Positions 37,206 to 46,972 are shown, numbered from the stretch's first letter. The stretch is DNA of 56,548 nucleotides from UMGS172 sp045649545 (GCA_045649545.1 JAZRQE010000016.1:1-56548); one strand, 5' to 3'. The notes: generated by a model not told the origin, from the letters alone. Numbers and translations: made by a program.

Positions 37206-39437
37206 ATGGAACACAAGAATTGGAACGGATTTAAAACACATCTTTGGCAGGATGAAATCAATGTTCGTGATTTTATTCAGTCAAACTATAAGGAATATAC
37301 CGGTGACAGTTCGTTTTTGGCTGGCGCTACAGAGCGTACTGACAATATGATGAAAAAGGTTAATGACCTTTTTAAGTTAGAGCGTCAGCAGGGCGGTGTA
37401 CTTGATATTGATACTGCTACTGTATCTTCATTGACTAGTTATTCACCGGGTTATATTGATAAGGAAAACGAGCTTATTGTCGGTTTGCAGACCAACCGCC
37501 CGTTAAAGCGAGGGGTTAACCCGTTTGGCGGTATGCGTATGGTTCGTCAGGCTTGTGAGGCTTACGGTTATAAGTTGAGCGAGCAGGTTGAACAGGAGTT
37601 TAAATACAGAACAACCCATAATGACGGCGTTTTCAGAGCCTATACCGATGAAATGCGTTTGGCACGCAGATGCCATGTTATTACCGGTTTGCCCGACGCT
37701 TACGGCAGAGGTCGTATTATCGGTGACTATCGTCGTGTGGCACTTTACGGCGTGGACAGGCTTATTGAGGAAAAGAAAAAAGATAAGAAAGCGTTGGAAG
37801 AAAAGGCTTTTACCGCTGATGTTATCCGTGCTGACGAGGAACTTTTCAAGCAGATTACATTTTTGGGTTATTTGAAAGAAATGGCTCAAATGTACGGATA
37901 TGATATCGGTGAGCCGGCTAAAGATGCTAAAGAGGCTGTTCAGTGGACCTATTTTGCGTATCTTGCTGCCATTAAAGAGCAGAATGGTGCCGCCATGTCT
38001 TTGGGTAGAGTCAGTTCGTTCTTTGATATTTATTTTGAGCGTGACATTGAAAACGGTGTTCTTACCGAAGCCGACGCCCAGGAAATTATGGACGACTTCG
38101 TTATGAAGCTCCGTATGGCTCGTCATTTAAGAACTCCCGAATACAACGAGTTATTCGGCGGTGACCCGATGTGGATTACCGAGGCTGTCGGCGGTATGGG
38201 TGAGGATGGAAGAACCTTAGTCACCAAATCGAGCTTCCGTATGCTTAATACTCTTTACACCTTGGGTCCTTCACCTGAACCGAACTTAACTATTCTTTGG
38301 TCGACCGCACTCCCTAAAGGTTTCAAGGATTTCTGTGCTAAGGTTTCTTGCGATACCGATTCTATTCAGTACGAGAACGATGATGTTATGCGTCCGATTT
38401 ACGGTGACGATTATGCTATCGCCTGCTGTGTTTCGGCAATGCGTGTCGGTAAGCAGATGCAGTTCTTCGGTGCTCGTTGCAATTTGGCAAAACTTTTGCT
38501 TATTGCGATTAACGGCGGTTATGACACAACAAGCGGTATTCACATTGGTCCTCAAATGCCGGTTTTAACCGGGGATAAATTGGATTACGATACCGTTAAA
38601 GAGCGTTACGATATTTATATTGAATGGTTGTCTAAACTGTATGTTAACACCATGAATATCATCCATTATATGCACGACAAGTATGCCTATGAGAAAATTC
38701 AGATGGCTTTGCACGATACCGATGTTGAACGTTTGATGGCTTTTGGTATTGCAGGTCTTTCGGTTGTTGCTGACTCTTTGAGTGCTATTAAATATGCCGA
38801 CGTTAAGCCTATAGTAGACGAAAACGGCTATGTGGTTGATTTTGATACCAAGGGCAGTTTCCCGAAATTCGGCAATGATGATGACCGCGTTGATTTGATT
38901 GCTAAAGAAACAACCCATAAAGTTATTACTGAGCTTCGCAAGACCCCGACCTACCGTGATTCTATTCACACCTTGTCGGTGCTTACCATTACTTCTAATG
39001 TTATGTACGGAAAAAACACCGGTGCAACTCCTGACGGACGTGAGGCTTTTGCTCCTTTTGCTCCAGGTGCTAACCCGATGCACAATCGTGAAGAAAACGG
39101 TGCTTTAGCATCCCTCAATTCGGTTGCAAAGTTAAGCTATGACGACTGCCGTGACGGTATTTCCAACACCTTCTCGATTACTCCTGAAGCTTTAGGAAAG
39201 AGTGACGATGAGCGTGTAGAAAACCTTGTTTCGATTTTAGACGGATACTTCAAGAAAAAAGCACACCACATAAATATCAATGTTCTCAACCGCGAGACGT
39301 TGCAAAAGGCTTACGAAGACCCCGAAGCATTCCCCAACCTTACAATTCGTGTTTCGGGTTATGCGGTTAACTTCCACAAGTTGTCAAAAGAGCAACAGCG
39401 TGAGGTTATCAGCCGTACCTTCCATTGTGCTTTATGA
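37206..39437 (+). CDS. pflB: formate C-acetyltransferase (pyruvate formate-lyase) PflB
   Basis: PflB splits pyruvate with CoA into acetyl-CoA and formate using a glycyl radical; 743 residues. The start is ATG 37206 (MEHKNWNGF) after GGAGG. The adjacent catalytic cysteines are in AIACCVSAMRVG (Cys407/408) and the radical Gly is in IRVSGYAVNF (about Gly718). GLPDAYGRGRIIGDYRRVALYG and GRVSSFFDIYFERD are the known conserved blocks. The gene stop overlaps the pflA ATG. The enzyme is oxygen sensitive, so the organism is an anaerobe. Formate feeds one-carbon folate units, which explains ZTP control. Confidence 0.98.
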   Translation: MEHKNWNGFKTHLWQDEINVRDFIQSNYKEYTGDSSFLAGATERTDNMMKKVNDLFKLERQQGGVLDIDTATVSSLTSYSPGYIDKENELIVGLQTNRPLKRGVNPFGGMRMVRQACEAYGYKLSEQVEQEFKYRTTHNDGVFRAYTDEMRLARRCHVITGLPDAYGRGRIIGDYRRVALYGVDRLIEEKKKDKKALEEKAFTADVIRADEELFKQITFLGYLKEMAQMYGYDIGEPAKDAKEAVQWTYFAYLAAIKEQNGAAMSLGRVSSFFDIYFERDIENGVLTEADAQEIMDDFVMKLRMARHLRTPEYNELFGGDPMWITEAVGGMGEDGRTLVTKSSFRMLNTLYTLGPSPEPNLTILWSTALPKGFKDFCAKVSCDTDSIQYENDDVMRPIYGDDYAIACCVSAMRVGKQMQFFGARCNLAKLLLIAINGGYDTTSGIHIGPQMPVLTGDKLDYDTVKERYDIYIEWLSKLYVNTMNIIHYMHDKYAYEKIQMALHDTDVERLMAFGIAGLSVVADSLSAIKYADVKPIVDENGYVVDFDTKGSFPKFGNDDDRVDLIAKETTHKVITELRKTPTYRDSIHTLSVLTITSNVMYGKNTGATPDGREAFAPFAPGANPMHNREENGALASLNSVAKLSYDDCRDGISNTFSITPEALGKSDDERVENLVSILDGYFKKKAHHININVLNRETLQKAYEDPEAFPNLTIRVSGYAVNFHKLSKEQQREVISRTFHCAL

Positions 39438-40141
39438 TAGGCAAAATACATTCAATCCAATCCCTCGGCACGGTTGACGGGCCGGGGGTTAGATTTGTAA
39501 CATTCCTAAAAGGCTGTCCCTTAAGGTGCGGTTGCTGTCATAACCCTGATACTTGGGAATTCACAGGCGGTGAGGAATATACACCCGAAGAACTTATAAA
39601 TAAGTGCGTTCGGTATCGTGAATATTTCGGCGAAACTGGCGGTATAACCCTTTCGGGTGGAGAGCCTTTAATGCAGGCTCAATTTTGTGAGGAGGTTTTT
39701 AGACTAGCTCACGAAAACGGTATAAACACCTGTCTTGATACTTCGGGTTGTGTTATTAACGAAGAGGTAAAATCACTTTTAAAGGTTACAGACCTTGTTT
39801 TACTTGATATAAAATATATCGATGAAGCACTTTACCGTGAGCATGTCGGGTGTGAATTGGCTTCGGTTTTAGAGTTTCTTGATTTGTTGGAGGAAATGGG
39901 GATTCCAACTGTTTTAAGACAGGTTATTATACCTACATTAAATGATAATGAGGATAATATTTTAAAATTAAACAAAATTGCAAAGTTACATAAAAATGTT
40001 ATAAAAACAGAACTTTTGCCGTTTAGAAAAATATGTCAGCAGAAGTATGATGCTATGGGGTTGAAGTTTAAATTTGATTATATCCCTGAAGCTAATGCAG
40101 AATTAATGGAAAGGCTCAACGATTTATTGACAAAAGAATAA
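39434..40141 (+). CDS. pflA: pyruvate formate-lyase-activating enzyme PflA (radical SAM)
   Basis: PflA uses S-adenosylmethionine and a [4Fe-4S] cluster to take a hydrogen from the PflB glycine; 235 residues. The motif CPLRCGCCHNPDTW gives the Cys-x3-Cys-x2-Cys cluster (about residues 27-34) with one extra Cys. The SAM GGE motif is in TLSGGEPLMQ, and the C-terminal half has DTSGCV, VLLDIKYIDEALYREHVG and VLRQVIIPTLND. ATG 39434 overlaps the pflB stop (ATGA). The longer frame by three codons lacks a ribosome site. Confidence 0.97.
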   Translation: MIGKIHSIQSLGTVDGPGVRFVTFLKGCPLRCGCCHNPDTWEFTGGEEYTPEELINKCVRYREYFGETGGITLSGGEPLMQAQFCEEVFRLAHENGINTCLDTSGCVINEEVKSLLKVTDLVLLDIKYIDEALYREHVGCELASVLEFLDLLEEMGIPTVLRQVIIPTLNDNEDNILKLNKIAKLHKNVIKTELLPFRKICQQKYDAMGLKFKFDYIPEANAELMERLNDLLTKE

Positions 40142-40186
40142 TGTTTTGTTAAAATTACAAAAGTTTGTAATTTGGGGGAAGTCGTT

Positions 40187-42361
40187 ATGAATAGAATGGC
40201 ACTGATTTGTGCAGCTTTGTTTGTTACGGCTTGCACTTTTTTAAGTTTGTTCGGCGTTTGGTCGGTTTTAATTTTAGGATTGGTATTATGTTTAGGCTTG
40301 GCGGTTTTAGTTATTGTTTGTAAACGCTGTGGCTTAAAATATGGAATTTCGGCGGTACTGCTTGTCGGTGCCGCTTTTTGTCTTTATTTGAATATTTATA
40401 ACGTTTTAAACGTCAACCGCATTGAAGCTCTTGACGGTAAAGACTATACCGTCACCTGCCGTGCTGTTGAGGAGCCTGAAAATTATTCTTCGGGTGTTCG
40501 TATTTTGGTTGAAACCAACGGTAAAAACGGATTCGATAAAGGACTTTTCGGTAAGGTCAGATTTTACCTGTTTATCCCGAGCGATGAGTCGGCAGCAAAG
40601 GTTAAAGAGGGCGACATACTGGTTGCTGCGGTTGGGTTTTATAAAATTGACCAGTCTTACAGAAACCGTAATTTTGCCAACAGAGTGTTTATTGAGGCAA
40701 AATGTACGGAATCTAAAATCATCGGTCACAGTGAATCACTTTACACACGTTGCATAGCCATTCGGCGTGCAGTAAGGGATTGTATCGGTGACTATACAAA
40801 AGGTGATAATGCCGCATTCTTAGAGGGTATTCTTTTGGGCGGTACAGCTAAATTAAGCCCAAAACTTTACTCGGCATTCAAGTCTTGCGGAGTTACGCAT
40901 ATTACAGCTGTGTCAGGTATGCACATAAGTGCGTTTTGTATGATGTTGGCGTATCTTCTGCGGTATATAATGAGCCATCGATTAGCCTCTTTTATTGCAA
41001 TTTTTCCGCTTCTGTTAGAGGTTATGTTGGCAGGGTTTACACCGTCAGCGGTGCGGTCGGCAATTATGTGTTCGATTTTACTGCTGGCTGATTGTTTTAT
41101 AAAACGGGCGGACGCTTTAAACTCTTTAGGTGTTGCAGTAGCGTCAATGCTTATATTTAACCCTTATTATATATGCAATTTAGGTTTTCAATTGTCGTGT
41201 GCCGCGGCGGCAGGGGTTATTATAATTTCGCCGTATGCGGTAACGCTTGCCGACAAAATTGTGCGGTTTGAAGTAAAAAATATAACAAAATTTTTAAAAG
41301 GTATTGTTTTAGCTACAATGCAAACAATTTTTGCAGTGCTTTTCACTTTACCGTTTCAAATTATCACGTTTGGATTTGTTTCAACGGTGTTTTTGCCTGC
41401 GAACCTTTTAATCTGCTCGGTATCGGTTATTGCGATGTCACTTACGGTAGTAGGTGCTGTGTTGCATTTTCTGCCGTTTTTAGGATTTTTGGCAATAATT
41501 CCGTTTAAGTTGGCGGATTGGCTTGCCGATTATATGATTGAGGTTGTAACGCTTTTAGCCGACGTACCGTTTTCGTATATTCCTTTCGGAAGCAGAGCGG
41601 TGGTGCTTTGGTGCGGAGTTTCATTAAGCATTATTGCAGTGTGGATGATGTTCAACCGTATTGGCGGTGTTAAACTTGTATCTTTGGTTGTAACGGGTCT
41701 GCTTTTGGTGACGTTTTGGGCAGATTACATGTTTTCACGTGAACTTTCAACCGTTGCGGTAATAAATTATGAAAATGGTTTTACGGCGGTAGTGACATAT
41801 GAGAAAACTTGTGTTATAATAGGTTGCGGAAGCCGTACAAATTACAATTTAACTGATTATATGTGTGAAAACGGCATAGCAAAGGCAGATATGCTATTGT
41901 TATTGACAGATAATCGCAAGTGCTTTGGCGGTTATGAATTTGTTAAAAACAATACTGAGCCTGAAGTTACTGTAGTGCCTGAAAACTTTGGTAATTCCGC
42001 TATAATTTTCGGAAAAAGCAAAATAATCGGTGACAAAGAAACACTTTCTACAGAGGATGGAAAGATTAAAGTTATATCACATATTTTTGACGGTGGCTGT
42101 GCTTATGAATTAAATCTTTCGGGCAAAAAAGTTTTAATCGGTTTTGGAAAGTACACTGCCGAGGATGTGGGACTTTCAAAGGTTGATATATTAGTTAGCA
42201 ATAATCAATTGCCAAAAGGAATGAAATCGGTTGTTACTTTGGTTTCGGGAGAGGGCAGTAATTCTGAAAGTTCTGTTTTACATAGAAAAATAATTTATAC
42301 CGAAAATACTGTGTCGGTTAAATTTAAAAAAGGAAAAGGGATGAGGGTATATGCAGGATAG
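40187..42361 (+). CDS. comEC: ComEC/Rec2-family DNA-uptake membrane protein with degenerate C-terminal domain
   Basis: This 724-residue protein resembles the competence channel ComEC. The first helices and an OB-like outside domain (KDYTVTCRAVEEPENY, EGDILVAAVGFYKI) come first. The Competence domain follows, with AFLEGILLGGTAKLSPKLYSAFKSCGVTHITAVSGMHISAF. The last 190 residues follow the metallo-beta-lactamase pattern, but where HPHADHIGG is expected it reads LTDNRKCFGG, so the metal ligands are lost. ATG 40187 follows GGGGGAAG. No comEA or comGA is near. It overlaps holA by 11 bp. Confidence 0.85.
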   Translation: MNRMALICAALFVTACTFLSLFGVWSVLILGLVLCLGLAVLVIVCKRCGLKYGISAVLLVGAAFCLYLNIYNVLNVNRIEALDGKDYTVTCRAVEEPENYSSGVRILVETNGKNGFDKGLFGKVRFYLFIPSDESAAKVKEGDILVAAVGFYKIDQSYRNRNFANRVFIEAKCTESKIIGHSESLYTRCIAIRRAVRDCIGDYTKGDNAAFLEGILLGGTAKLSPKLYSAFKSCGVTHITAVSGMHISAFCMMLAYLLRYIMSHRLASFIAIFPLLLEVMLAGFTPSAVRSAIMCSILLLADCFIKRADALNSLGVAVASMLIFNPYYICNLGFQLSCAAAAGVIIISPYAVTLADKIVRFEVKNITKFLKGIVLATMQTIFAVLFTLPFQIITFGFVSTVFLPANLLICSVSVIAMSLTVVGAVLHFLPFLGFLAIIPFKLADWLADYMIEVVTLLADVPFSYIPFGSRAVVLWCGVSLSIIAVWMMFNRIGGVKLVSLVVTGLLLVTFWADYMFSRELSTVAVINYENGFTAVVTYEKTCVIIGCGSRTNYNLTDYMCENGIAKADMLLLLTDNRKCFGGYEFVKNNTEPEVTVVPENFGNSAIIFGKSKIIGDKETLSTEDGKIKVISHIFDGGCAYELNLSGKKVLIGFGKYTAEDVGLSKVDILVSNNQLPKGMKSVVTLVSGEGSNSESSVLHRKIIYTENTVSVKFKKGKGMRVYAG

Positions 42362-43415
42362 GTCAAAACAAACATTTTCCGGTGAAGCCGAAATTAAAAA
42401 CGCTATAAAATCGGGTTGCTTTGCACCTTGCTATCTCATTTTCGGTGAAGAGCATTACCTCATTAAAAATTACATTAATCAGATTGAAAATGCAGTAGAG
42501 AGTTTTTCGGAATTTAATGTCAATCGTTTTAATTCGGGCGTTAAAGTGCAGGAGGTTTACGACGCGGTAAGCAGTTTCCCGATGATGAGTTCACGACGTG
42601 TCGTAACACTTTGCGATTATCCCTTTGACAAGGCGGCGGCAAGTGAAACCGAAAAACTTATTGATATGTTTAGTGATATGCCGTCTACTACTGTTTTTGT
42701 GATGTGGTACGAAACGGTTGAAATTAACCCTAAAAAGCCGGGCGAAAAGTTTAACAAGTTAATAAAAGCAGTTAAGGCTGCCGGCGGTGAAGTGTGTTAT
42801 TTGGGCAGAAAAACCGAGGCTGAGATTATTAAAATTCTGCAAAAAGGTGCGGCAAAACGCAAATGTCAGTTGGATAGTTACACTGCACGATACATTATTG
42901 AAACCTGCTCGGATGACCTGAATACCTTGGTTAACGAACTTGATAAGTTGTGCTTATATTTGGGTGAAAACGGTGTCATTACAAAAGAAACCGTTGACAA
43001 GGTATGTTCACGCTCGGTGGAAGCGGTTGTTTATAACGTTTCAAAGACCGTGTTAAGAGGCGACCTTCAGGGTGCTTTGAAACTTTTGGATGACTTGTTT
43101 TATATGAACACTGACCCGGTGTTGATATTAACATTTTTGGCTTCGGCATATATTGATATTTACCGTGTTTTTGCCGGCAGAACCAAGGGAATGCGACCCG
43201 GTGAGGTTGCAACAGAGCTTAATTACGGCAGTTTGGCGTTCCGCTTGAACGATGCCGAGAAAAATTCAAGAAAATTCAATGAAAAACAGTTGATTGACTC
43301 TTTGAATGTTTTGCAGGAATGTGACAAACAGATAAAAGGTTCGCGTGTTGATTCACGCACGGCACTTGAAAAGGTGTTGGTCGAGCTATATATGATTGCC
43401 GAGGGTAAACGATGA
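42351..43415 (+). CDS. holA: DNA polymerase III delta subunit HolA
   Basis: Delta opens the sliding clamp as part of the clamp loader; 354 residues. It starts with SGCFAPCYLIFGEEHYLIKNYINQI, the known HolA opening; EVYDAVSSFPMMSSRRVVTLCDYP and the clamp-binding hydrophobic patch are in the N-terminal domain. ARYIIETCSDDLNTLVNELDKLCLY forms the middle domain and the all-helical C-terminal domain is complete. The comEC-holA order is common in Bacillota. Its stop overlaps the start of the RNase M5 gene by four bases. Confidence 0.95.
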   Translation: MQDRSKQTFSGEAEIKNAIKSGCFAPCYLIFGEEHYLIKNYINQIENAVESFSEFNVNRFNSGVKVQEVYDAVSSFPMMSSRRVVTLCDYPFDKAAASETEKLIDMFSDMPSTTVFVMWYETVEINPKKPGEKFNKLIKAVKAAGGEVCYLGRKTEAEIIKILQKGAAKRKCQLDSYTARYIIETCSDDLNTLVNELDKLCLYLGENGVITKETVDKVCSRSVEAVVYNVSKTVLRGDLQGALKLLDDLFYMNTDPVLILTFLASAYIDIYRVFAGRTKGMRPGEVATELNYGSLAFRLNDAEKNSRKFNEKQLIDSLNVLQECDKQIKGSRVDSRTALEKVLVELYMIAEGKR

Positions 43416-44008
43416 TACACTTAAAAGAAGCGGTGATTGTCGAGGGTAAATATGACAAAATAAAGCTCAAAAACTTCATTGATGCCGAAATAATTACAAC
43501 CGACGGGTTCAGGATTTTCAAAAATAAAGAAAAGGTTAATATGCTTCGTCGGATTGCTGAAAAAAGAGGTATTATCATTCTGACTGACAGTGACTCGGCA
43601 GGGTTTGTCATCAGAGGGCATTTAACAAGCGTTATTGACCCGAAGTTTATAAAAAATGTTTTTGTTCCTGAGGTTGAGGGTAAGGAACGCCGAAAGGAAA
43701 AAGCTTCTGCTCAAGGTTTACTTGGTGTTGAGGGCTTGAGTGAGGAAATCATAATTGAATCGCTAAAAAAAGCAGGCATCGGTCTTTGCAGTAAAGCCGA
43801 AGAAAAACAAAAAATCACAAGTACAGATTTATTTAGGTTGGGTCTTTCAGGCGCTGATAACAGCCGCGAGATGCGTGAAAGGTTGCTGAAAAGTCTTGAT
43901 TTGCCCGTCGGTATGTCAACAAAACAGATGTTGACGGCGTTAAATTCACTGTACAGTTTGACGGAACTTGAAAAAATATTGGAGGAAAACATTAATGAAA
44001 ACCGATAA
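43412..44008 (+). CDS. rnmV: ribonuclease M5
   Basis: RNase M5 makes the final cuts in 5S rRNA maturation; 198 residues. The Toprim domain is complete: AVIVEGKYDKIKL (catalytic Glu), ITTDGFRIFKN, and ILTDSDSAGFVIR (DxD). Its C-terminal part (TDLFRLGLSGADNSREMRERLLKSLDLP) is the usual RNA-binding helical region. In many Bacillota ksgA follows; here a WYL regulator starts 14 bp before its stop. The next gene's ribosome site GGAGG lies inside this coding end. Confidence 0.95.
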   Translation: MIHLKEAVIVEGKYDKIKLKNFIDAEIITTDGFRIFKNKEKVNMLRRIAEKRGIIILTDSDSAGFVIRGHLTSVIDPKFIKNVFVPEVEGKERRKEKASAQGLLGVEGLSEEIIIESLKKAGIGLCSKAEEKQKITSTDLFRLGLSGADNSREMRERLLKSLDLPVGMSTKQMLTALNSLYSLTELEKILEENINENR

Positions 44009-44993
44009 TATCCGCGGGCGACTGTTAACGGTTTTAGAGTTGCTGAAACTCAATAGCGATAGCGACCATCCAATGTCATCGGCAGAAATTTTAGAACAAC
44101 TTGAAAGAAACGGAATTGAGGCTGAACGCAAGTCAATATATCGAGATATAGAGGCGTTGAGAGATTTCGGCTTTGATATAATACTGACCGGTACGCCCAA
44201 ACGCGGATTTTATCTTGCGACAAGGGATTTTGATTTGCCGGAGGTCAGTCTTTTGATTGATGCGGTGCAGTCGGCAGGGTTTATACCTAAAAAAAGCACC
44301 GAAAAGTTGGTTAAGAAACTTCAGGCACTTACAAGCTGTCATCAGGCAAAGGAGTTAAAGGACCGCGTTTGTATAGACAACCGTTCAAAAAGTGCCAACG
44401 AGTCGGTTTATGATATTATTGAGGTGCTGAGTGAGGCAATAAAAAGTCAGCACAAGGTAAGAATAAAATATGCTAAAAACCGCTTGAACGGAACAACCCT
44501 TGTATCCTCGGTTAAGGAAATGGTGGTCAGTCCGTATGCGTTACTTTGGGAGTCGGACAGATATTACCTCATAGGAAATAACAAGAAGTATGACAACCTC
44601 ACACATTTGAGGATTGACCGTATGGCAGAAGTTTCGGTTTGCCGTGAAAAATGGCGTCATTTTTCAGAGGTTAGCGAGTACAAACAGAGGTTTGACACTG
44701 CTGATTATGCTAAAAAGACCTTTAATATGTTCGGTGGTGAGATGCAAAAAATTGACCTTGAGTGTAATATCGAACTGCTTGACCAGATTACCGACCGATT
44801 TACCGACGGTATTTTTATCCGTCACAGCGGAAATGAGCCCACCTTCAGGTTTTCAACCGATGCATTGGTAAGTGACGGTCTTGTCGGCTGGCTGATGCAG
44901 TTTGGCGGTGACATAAAGGTGCTTTCGCCCGAAACCTTAAAGCAACGCGTTTTAGCCGACGCCGAAAAGTTGATTGAGGTTTATAACAAGTAA
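43995..44993 (+). CDS. WYL-domain transcriptional regulator
   Basis: This 332-residue regulator has a winged helix at about residues 9-65 (RLLTVLELLKLNSDSDHPMSSAEILEQL, RKSIYRDIEALRDFGFDII). A WYL domain at about 140-215 (KVRIKYAKNRLNGTTLVSSVKEMVVSPYALLWESDRYYLIG) senses an unknown ligand, probably nucleic acid or nucleotide, and a WCX domain closes it (FRFSTDALVSDGLVGWLMQFGG). ATG 43995 is preceded by GGAGG inside rnmV. Known relatives control DNA damage, phage defence or metabolic genes, but there is no defence system here. A terminator follows. Confidence 0.9.
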   Translation: MKTDNIRGRLLTVLELLKLNSDSDHPMSSAEILEQLERNGIEAERKSIYRDIEALRDFGFDIILTGTPKRGFYLATRDFDLPEVSLLIDAVQSAGFIPKKSTEKLVKKLQALTSCHQAKELKDRVCIDNRSKSANESVYDIIEVLSEAIKSQHKVRIKYAKNRLNGTTLVSSVKEMVVSPYALLWESDRYYLIGNNKKYDNLTHLRIDRMAEVSVCREKWRHFSEVSEYKQRFDTADYAKKTFNMFGGEMQKIDLECNIELLDQITDRFTDGIFIRHSGNEPTFRFSTDALVSDGLVGWLMQFGGDIKVLSPETLKQRVLADAEKLIEVYNK

Positions 44994-45005
44994 TTATTTA
45001 TCACT

Positions 45006-45036
45006 AAGAGAGGGAATTATCCCTCTCTTATATTTT
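45006..45036 (+). terminator. terminator after the WYL gene
   Basis: AAGAGAGGGA and TCCCTCTCTT form a stem around ATTA, followed by ATATTTTTA. Confidence 0.88.
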
Positions 45037-45060
45037 TAATTGAAAAATTTCAAAAAACTC

Positions 45061-45224
45061 TTGCAAATGGGAAATACTTGTGGTATAATGCTTCAGCTTA
45101 GAGTGTGCCATACTCTAAAGCTAAAAATTCACACGTATCCGTGTAGTGACGAAACGGTGCCGAAATTTTTCGGAAAGCCGTCAATTAAAACGGATGCGGC
45201 GGTATAACCGAAGGAGGAAAAATC
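45061..45224 (+). promoter_or_regulatory. rpsB promoter and structured leader
   Basis: TTGCAA (45061-45066) and TATAAT (45084-45089) are 17 bp apart. About 130 nt of leader follow, with AGCTTAGAGT/ACTCTAAAGCT (45095-45122), ACACG-TATC-CGTGT (45131-45144) and CCGAAA/TTTCGG (near 45162). The ribosome site AAGGAGG precedes ATG 45225. An S2-type autoregulation leader is possible but no known family was matched. Confidence 0.75.
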
Positions 45225-45968
45225 ATGGCAGTAGTATCAATGAAACAGCTGCTTGAGGCCGGTGTTCATTTCGGACATCAGACTCGCCGCTGGAACCCGA
45301 AAATGGCTGAGTACATTTTCACAGAGCGTAACGGCATCTACATTATCGACTTGCAGAAGACCGTTAAGAAGCTCAACGAGGCTTATCTTTTTGCTCGCGA
45401 CATCGCAGCAGAGGGTAAGGACATTCTTTTCGTAGGCACCAAGAAGCAGGCTCAGGATTCCGTTAAGGAAGAGGCTATTAACTGCGGTATGCCTTACGTA
45501 AACGCACGTTGGTTGGGCGGTATGCTCACTAACTTCCGTACCATCCGCACCAGAATTGCTCGTTTAGAGCAGCTCCGCAAGATGCAGGAGGACGGCACTT
45601 TCGATTTGCTTCCCAAGAAGGAAGTTATCGGTCTTGAGCTTGAGATTGAAAAGCTCGAGAAGTTCTTAGGCGGTATCAAGGATATGCAGAAAGCACCCGG
45701 TGCTTTGTTTATCGTTGACCCCAGAAAAGAAAGAATTGCAGTTCAGGAAGCTAAAAAGTTGGGTATTCCCATCATTGCTATTGTTGACACCAACTGCGAC
45801 CCCGATGAAATCGATGCAGTTATCCCCGGTAACGACGATGCTATCCGTGCAGTAAAGCTTATCGCTTCTACTATCGCAGCAGCAGTTATCGAGGCAAGAC
45901 AGGGTGAGGCTGCAGCTCCTGCCGCTGAAGAAGCAGATGTTGAAGCAGAGGCTACTGACGCTGAATAA
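45225..45968 (+). CDS. rpsB: 30S ribosomal protein S2
   Basis: S2 binds the small subunit near the head-body joint; 247 residues. VSMKQLLEAGVHFGHQTRRWNPKMAEYIF, NARWLGGMLTNFRTIRTRI and DTNCDPDEIDAVIPGNDDAIRAVKL are the standard blocks. The C-terminal tail is rich in Ala/Glu. It starts the normal rpsB-tsf pair; between them a GCCGGT...ACCGGC hairpin with TTTTT (45980-46013) may cut the readthrough. Confidence 0.99.
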   Translation: MAVVSMKQLLEAGVHFGHQTRRWNPKMAEYIFTERNGIYIIDLQKTVKKLNEAYLFARDIAAEGKDILFVGTKKQAQDSVKEEAINCGMPYVNARWLGGMLTNFRTIRTRIARLEQLRKMQEDGTFDLLPKKEVIGLELEIEKLEKFLGGIKDMQKAPGALFIVDPRKERIAVQEAKKLGIPIIAIVDTNCDPDEIDAVIPGNDDAIRAVKLIASTIAAAVIEARQGEAAAPAAEEADVEAEATDAE

Positions 45969-45979
45969 TTGAAATTAAA

Positions 45980-46015
45980 CGCCGGTGAGAGCCAAGTCTT
46001 TTACCGGCATTTTTA
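45980..46015 (+). terminator. attenuator-like hairpin between rpsB and tsf
   Basis: CGCCGGT and ACCGGC pair around an 18-nt loop and run into ATTTTTA. It would lower the tsf transcript level relative to rpsB. Confidence 0.6.
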
Positions 46016-46041
46016 AAATAATATATTTGGAGGAATTTAAA

Positions 46042-46953
46042 ATGGCATTTACAGCTAAAGACGTACAGGCTCTTCGCGAGAAGACCGGTTGCGGTATGAT
46101 GGATTGTAAAAAGGCTTTGACCGAGTGCGACGGCAATATGGATGCTGCTGTTGACTATTTGAGAGAAAAGGGCTTGGCTTCACAGGCTAAAAAGGCTAGC
46201 CGTATCGCTGCTGAAGGTACTGTTGCAGTTGCTACTGCTAACGGTGCAAGTGCAGTTGTTGAAGTTAACTCCGAGACTGACTTCGTTGCATCTAACGACG
46301 AGTTTAAGGCTTTTGCAGCTAAGGTTGCAGAGGTTTGTGCCAAAACTAACCCCGCAGATGTTGATGCTCTCCTCGCTGCTAAAGACGAAGAGACCGGCAA
46401 GACTGTTGACGAATTAAAGCAGGATATCTTCTTGAAATTCCGCGAGAATATGCAGATTCGCCGTTTTGAGCGTTATGAAGGCACTGTTGCTACCTATGTT
46501 CACATGGGTGGTAAAATCGGTGTTATGGTTAAGTTCGATACCGATTTGGCAGGCAATGCTGATTTTGCAGTAATGGGCAAGAACGTTGCTATGCAGGTTG
46601 CCGCTATGAGCCCCTCTTTCCTTGATGAGGCTTCTGTTCCGGCAGAGGTTTTGGAGAAGGAAAAGGCTATCATGGTTGCTCAGATGAAGGAAGACCCCAA
46701 GATGGCAGGCAAGCCTGAGCAGGTTTTGGCTAAAATCGTTGAGGGTAAAATGGGCAAGTTCTTCAAGGAGAACTGCCTTGTTGAGCAGACCTTCATTATG
46801 GACGATATCGCAGTTGGCAAGTACATCGCTAACACCGCTAAAGAGCTTGGCGGTAGCATCAAGACTCTTGGCTTTGTTCGTTTCGAAAAGGGCGAAGGCA
46901 TTGAGAAGCGTGTAGACGACTTTGCGGCTGAAGTTGCAGGTATGGTTAAATAA
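46042..46953 (+). CDS. tsf: elongation factor Ts
   Basis: EF-Ts frees GDP from EF-Tu; 303 residues. It starts at ATG 46042 (MAFTAKDVQALREKTGCGMM) after GGAGG. The EF-Tu contact motif TDFVASNDEF, the KLREKTGCG-type UBA opening, and two dimer-like core repeats (HMGGKIGVMVKFDTD) are complete. Length is normal for Clostridia. A strong terminator follows at once, splitting it from pyrH, which usually comes next. Confidence 0.98.
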   Translation: MAFTAKDVQALREKTGCGMMDCKKALTECDGNMDAAVDYLREKGLASQAKKASRIAAEGTVAVATANGASAVVEVNSETDFVASNDEFKAFAAKVAEVCAKTNPADVDALLAAKDEETGKTVDELKQDIFLKFRENMQIRRFERYEGTVATYVHMGGKIGVMVKFDTDLAGNADFAVMGKNVAMQVAAMSPSFLDEASVPAEVLEKEKAIMVAQMKEDPKMAGKPEQVLAKIVEGKMGKFFKENCLVEQTFIMDDIAVGKYIANTAKELGGSIKTLGFVRFEKGEGIEKRVDDFAAEVAGMVK

Positions 46954-46972
46954 TTTATACGTTTAAAAAATT

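Noticed and set aside
43995..44993. WYL protein as sign of a defence island
   Set aside because: The neighbours are holA, rnmV and rpsB; no nuclease, helicase, CRISPR or restriction gene is close.
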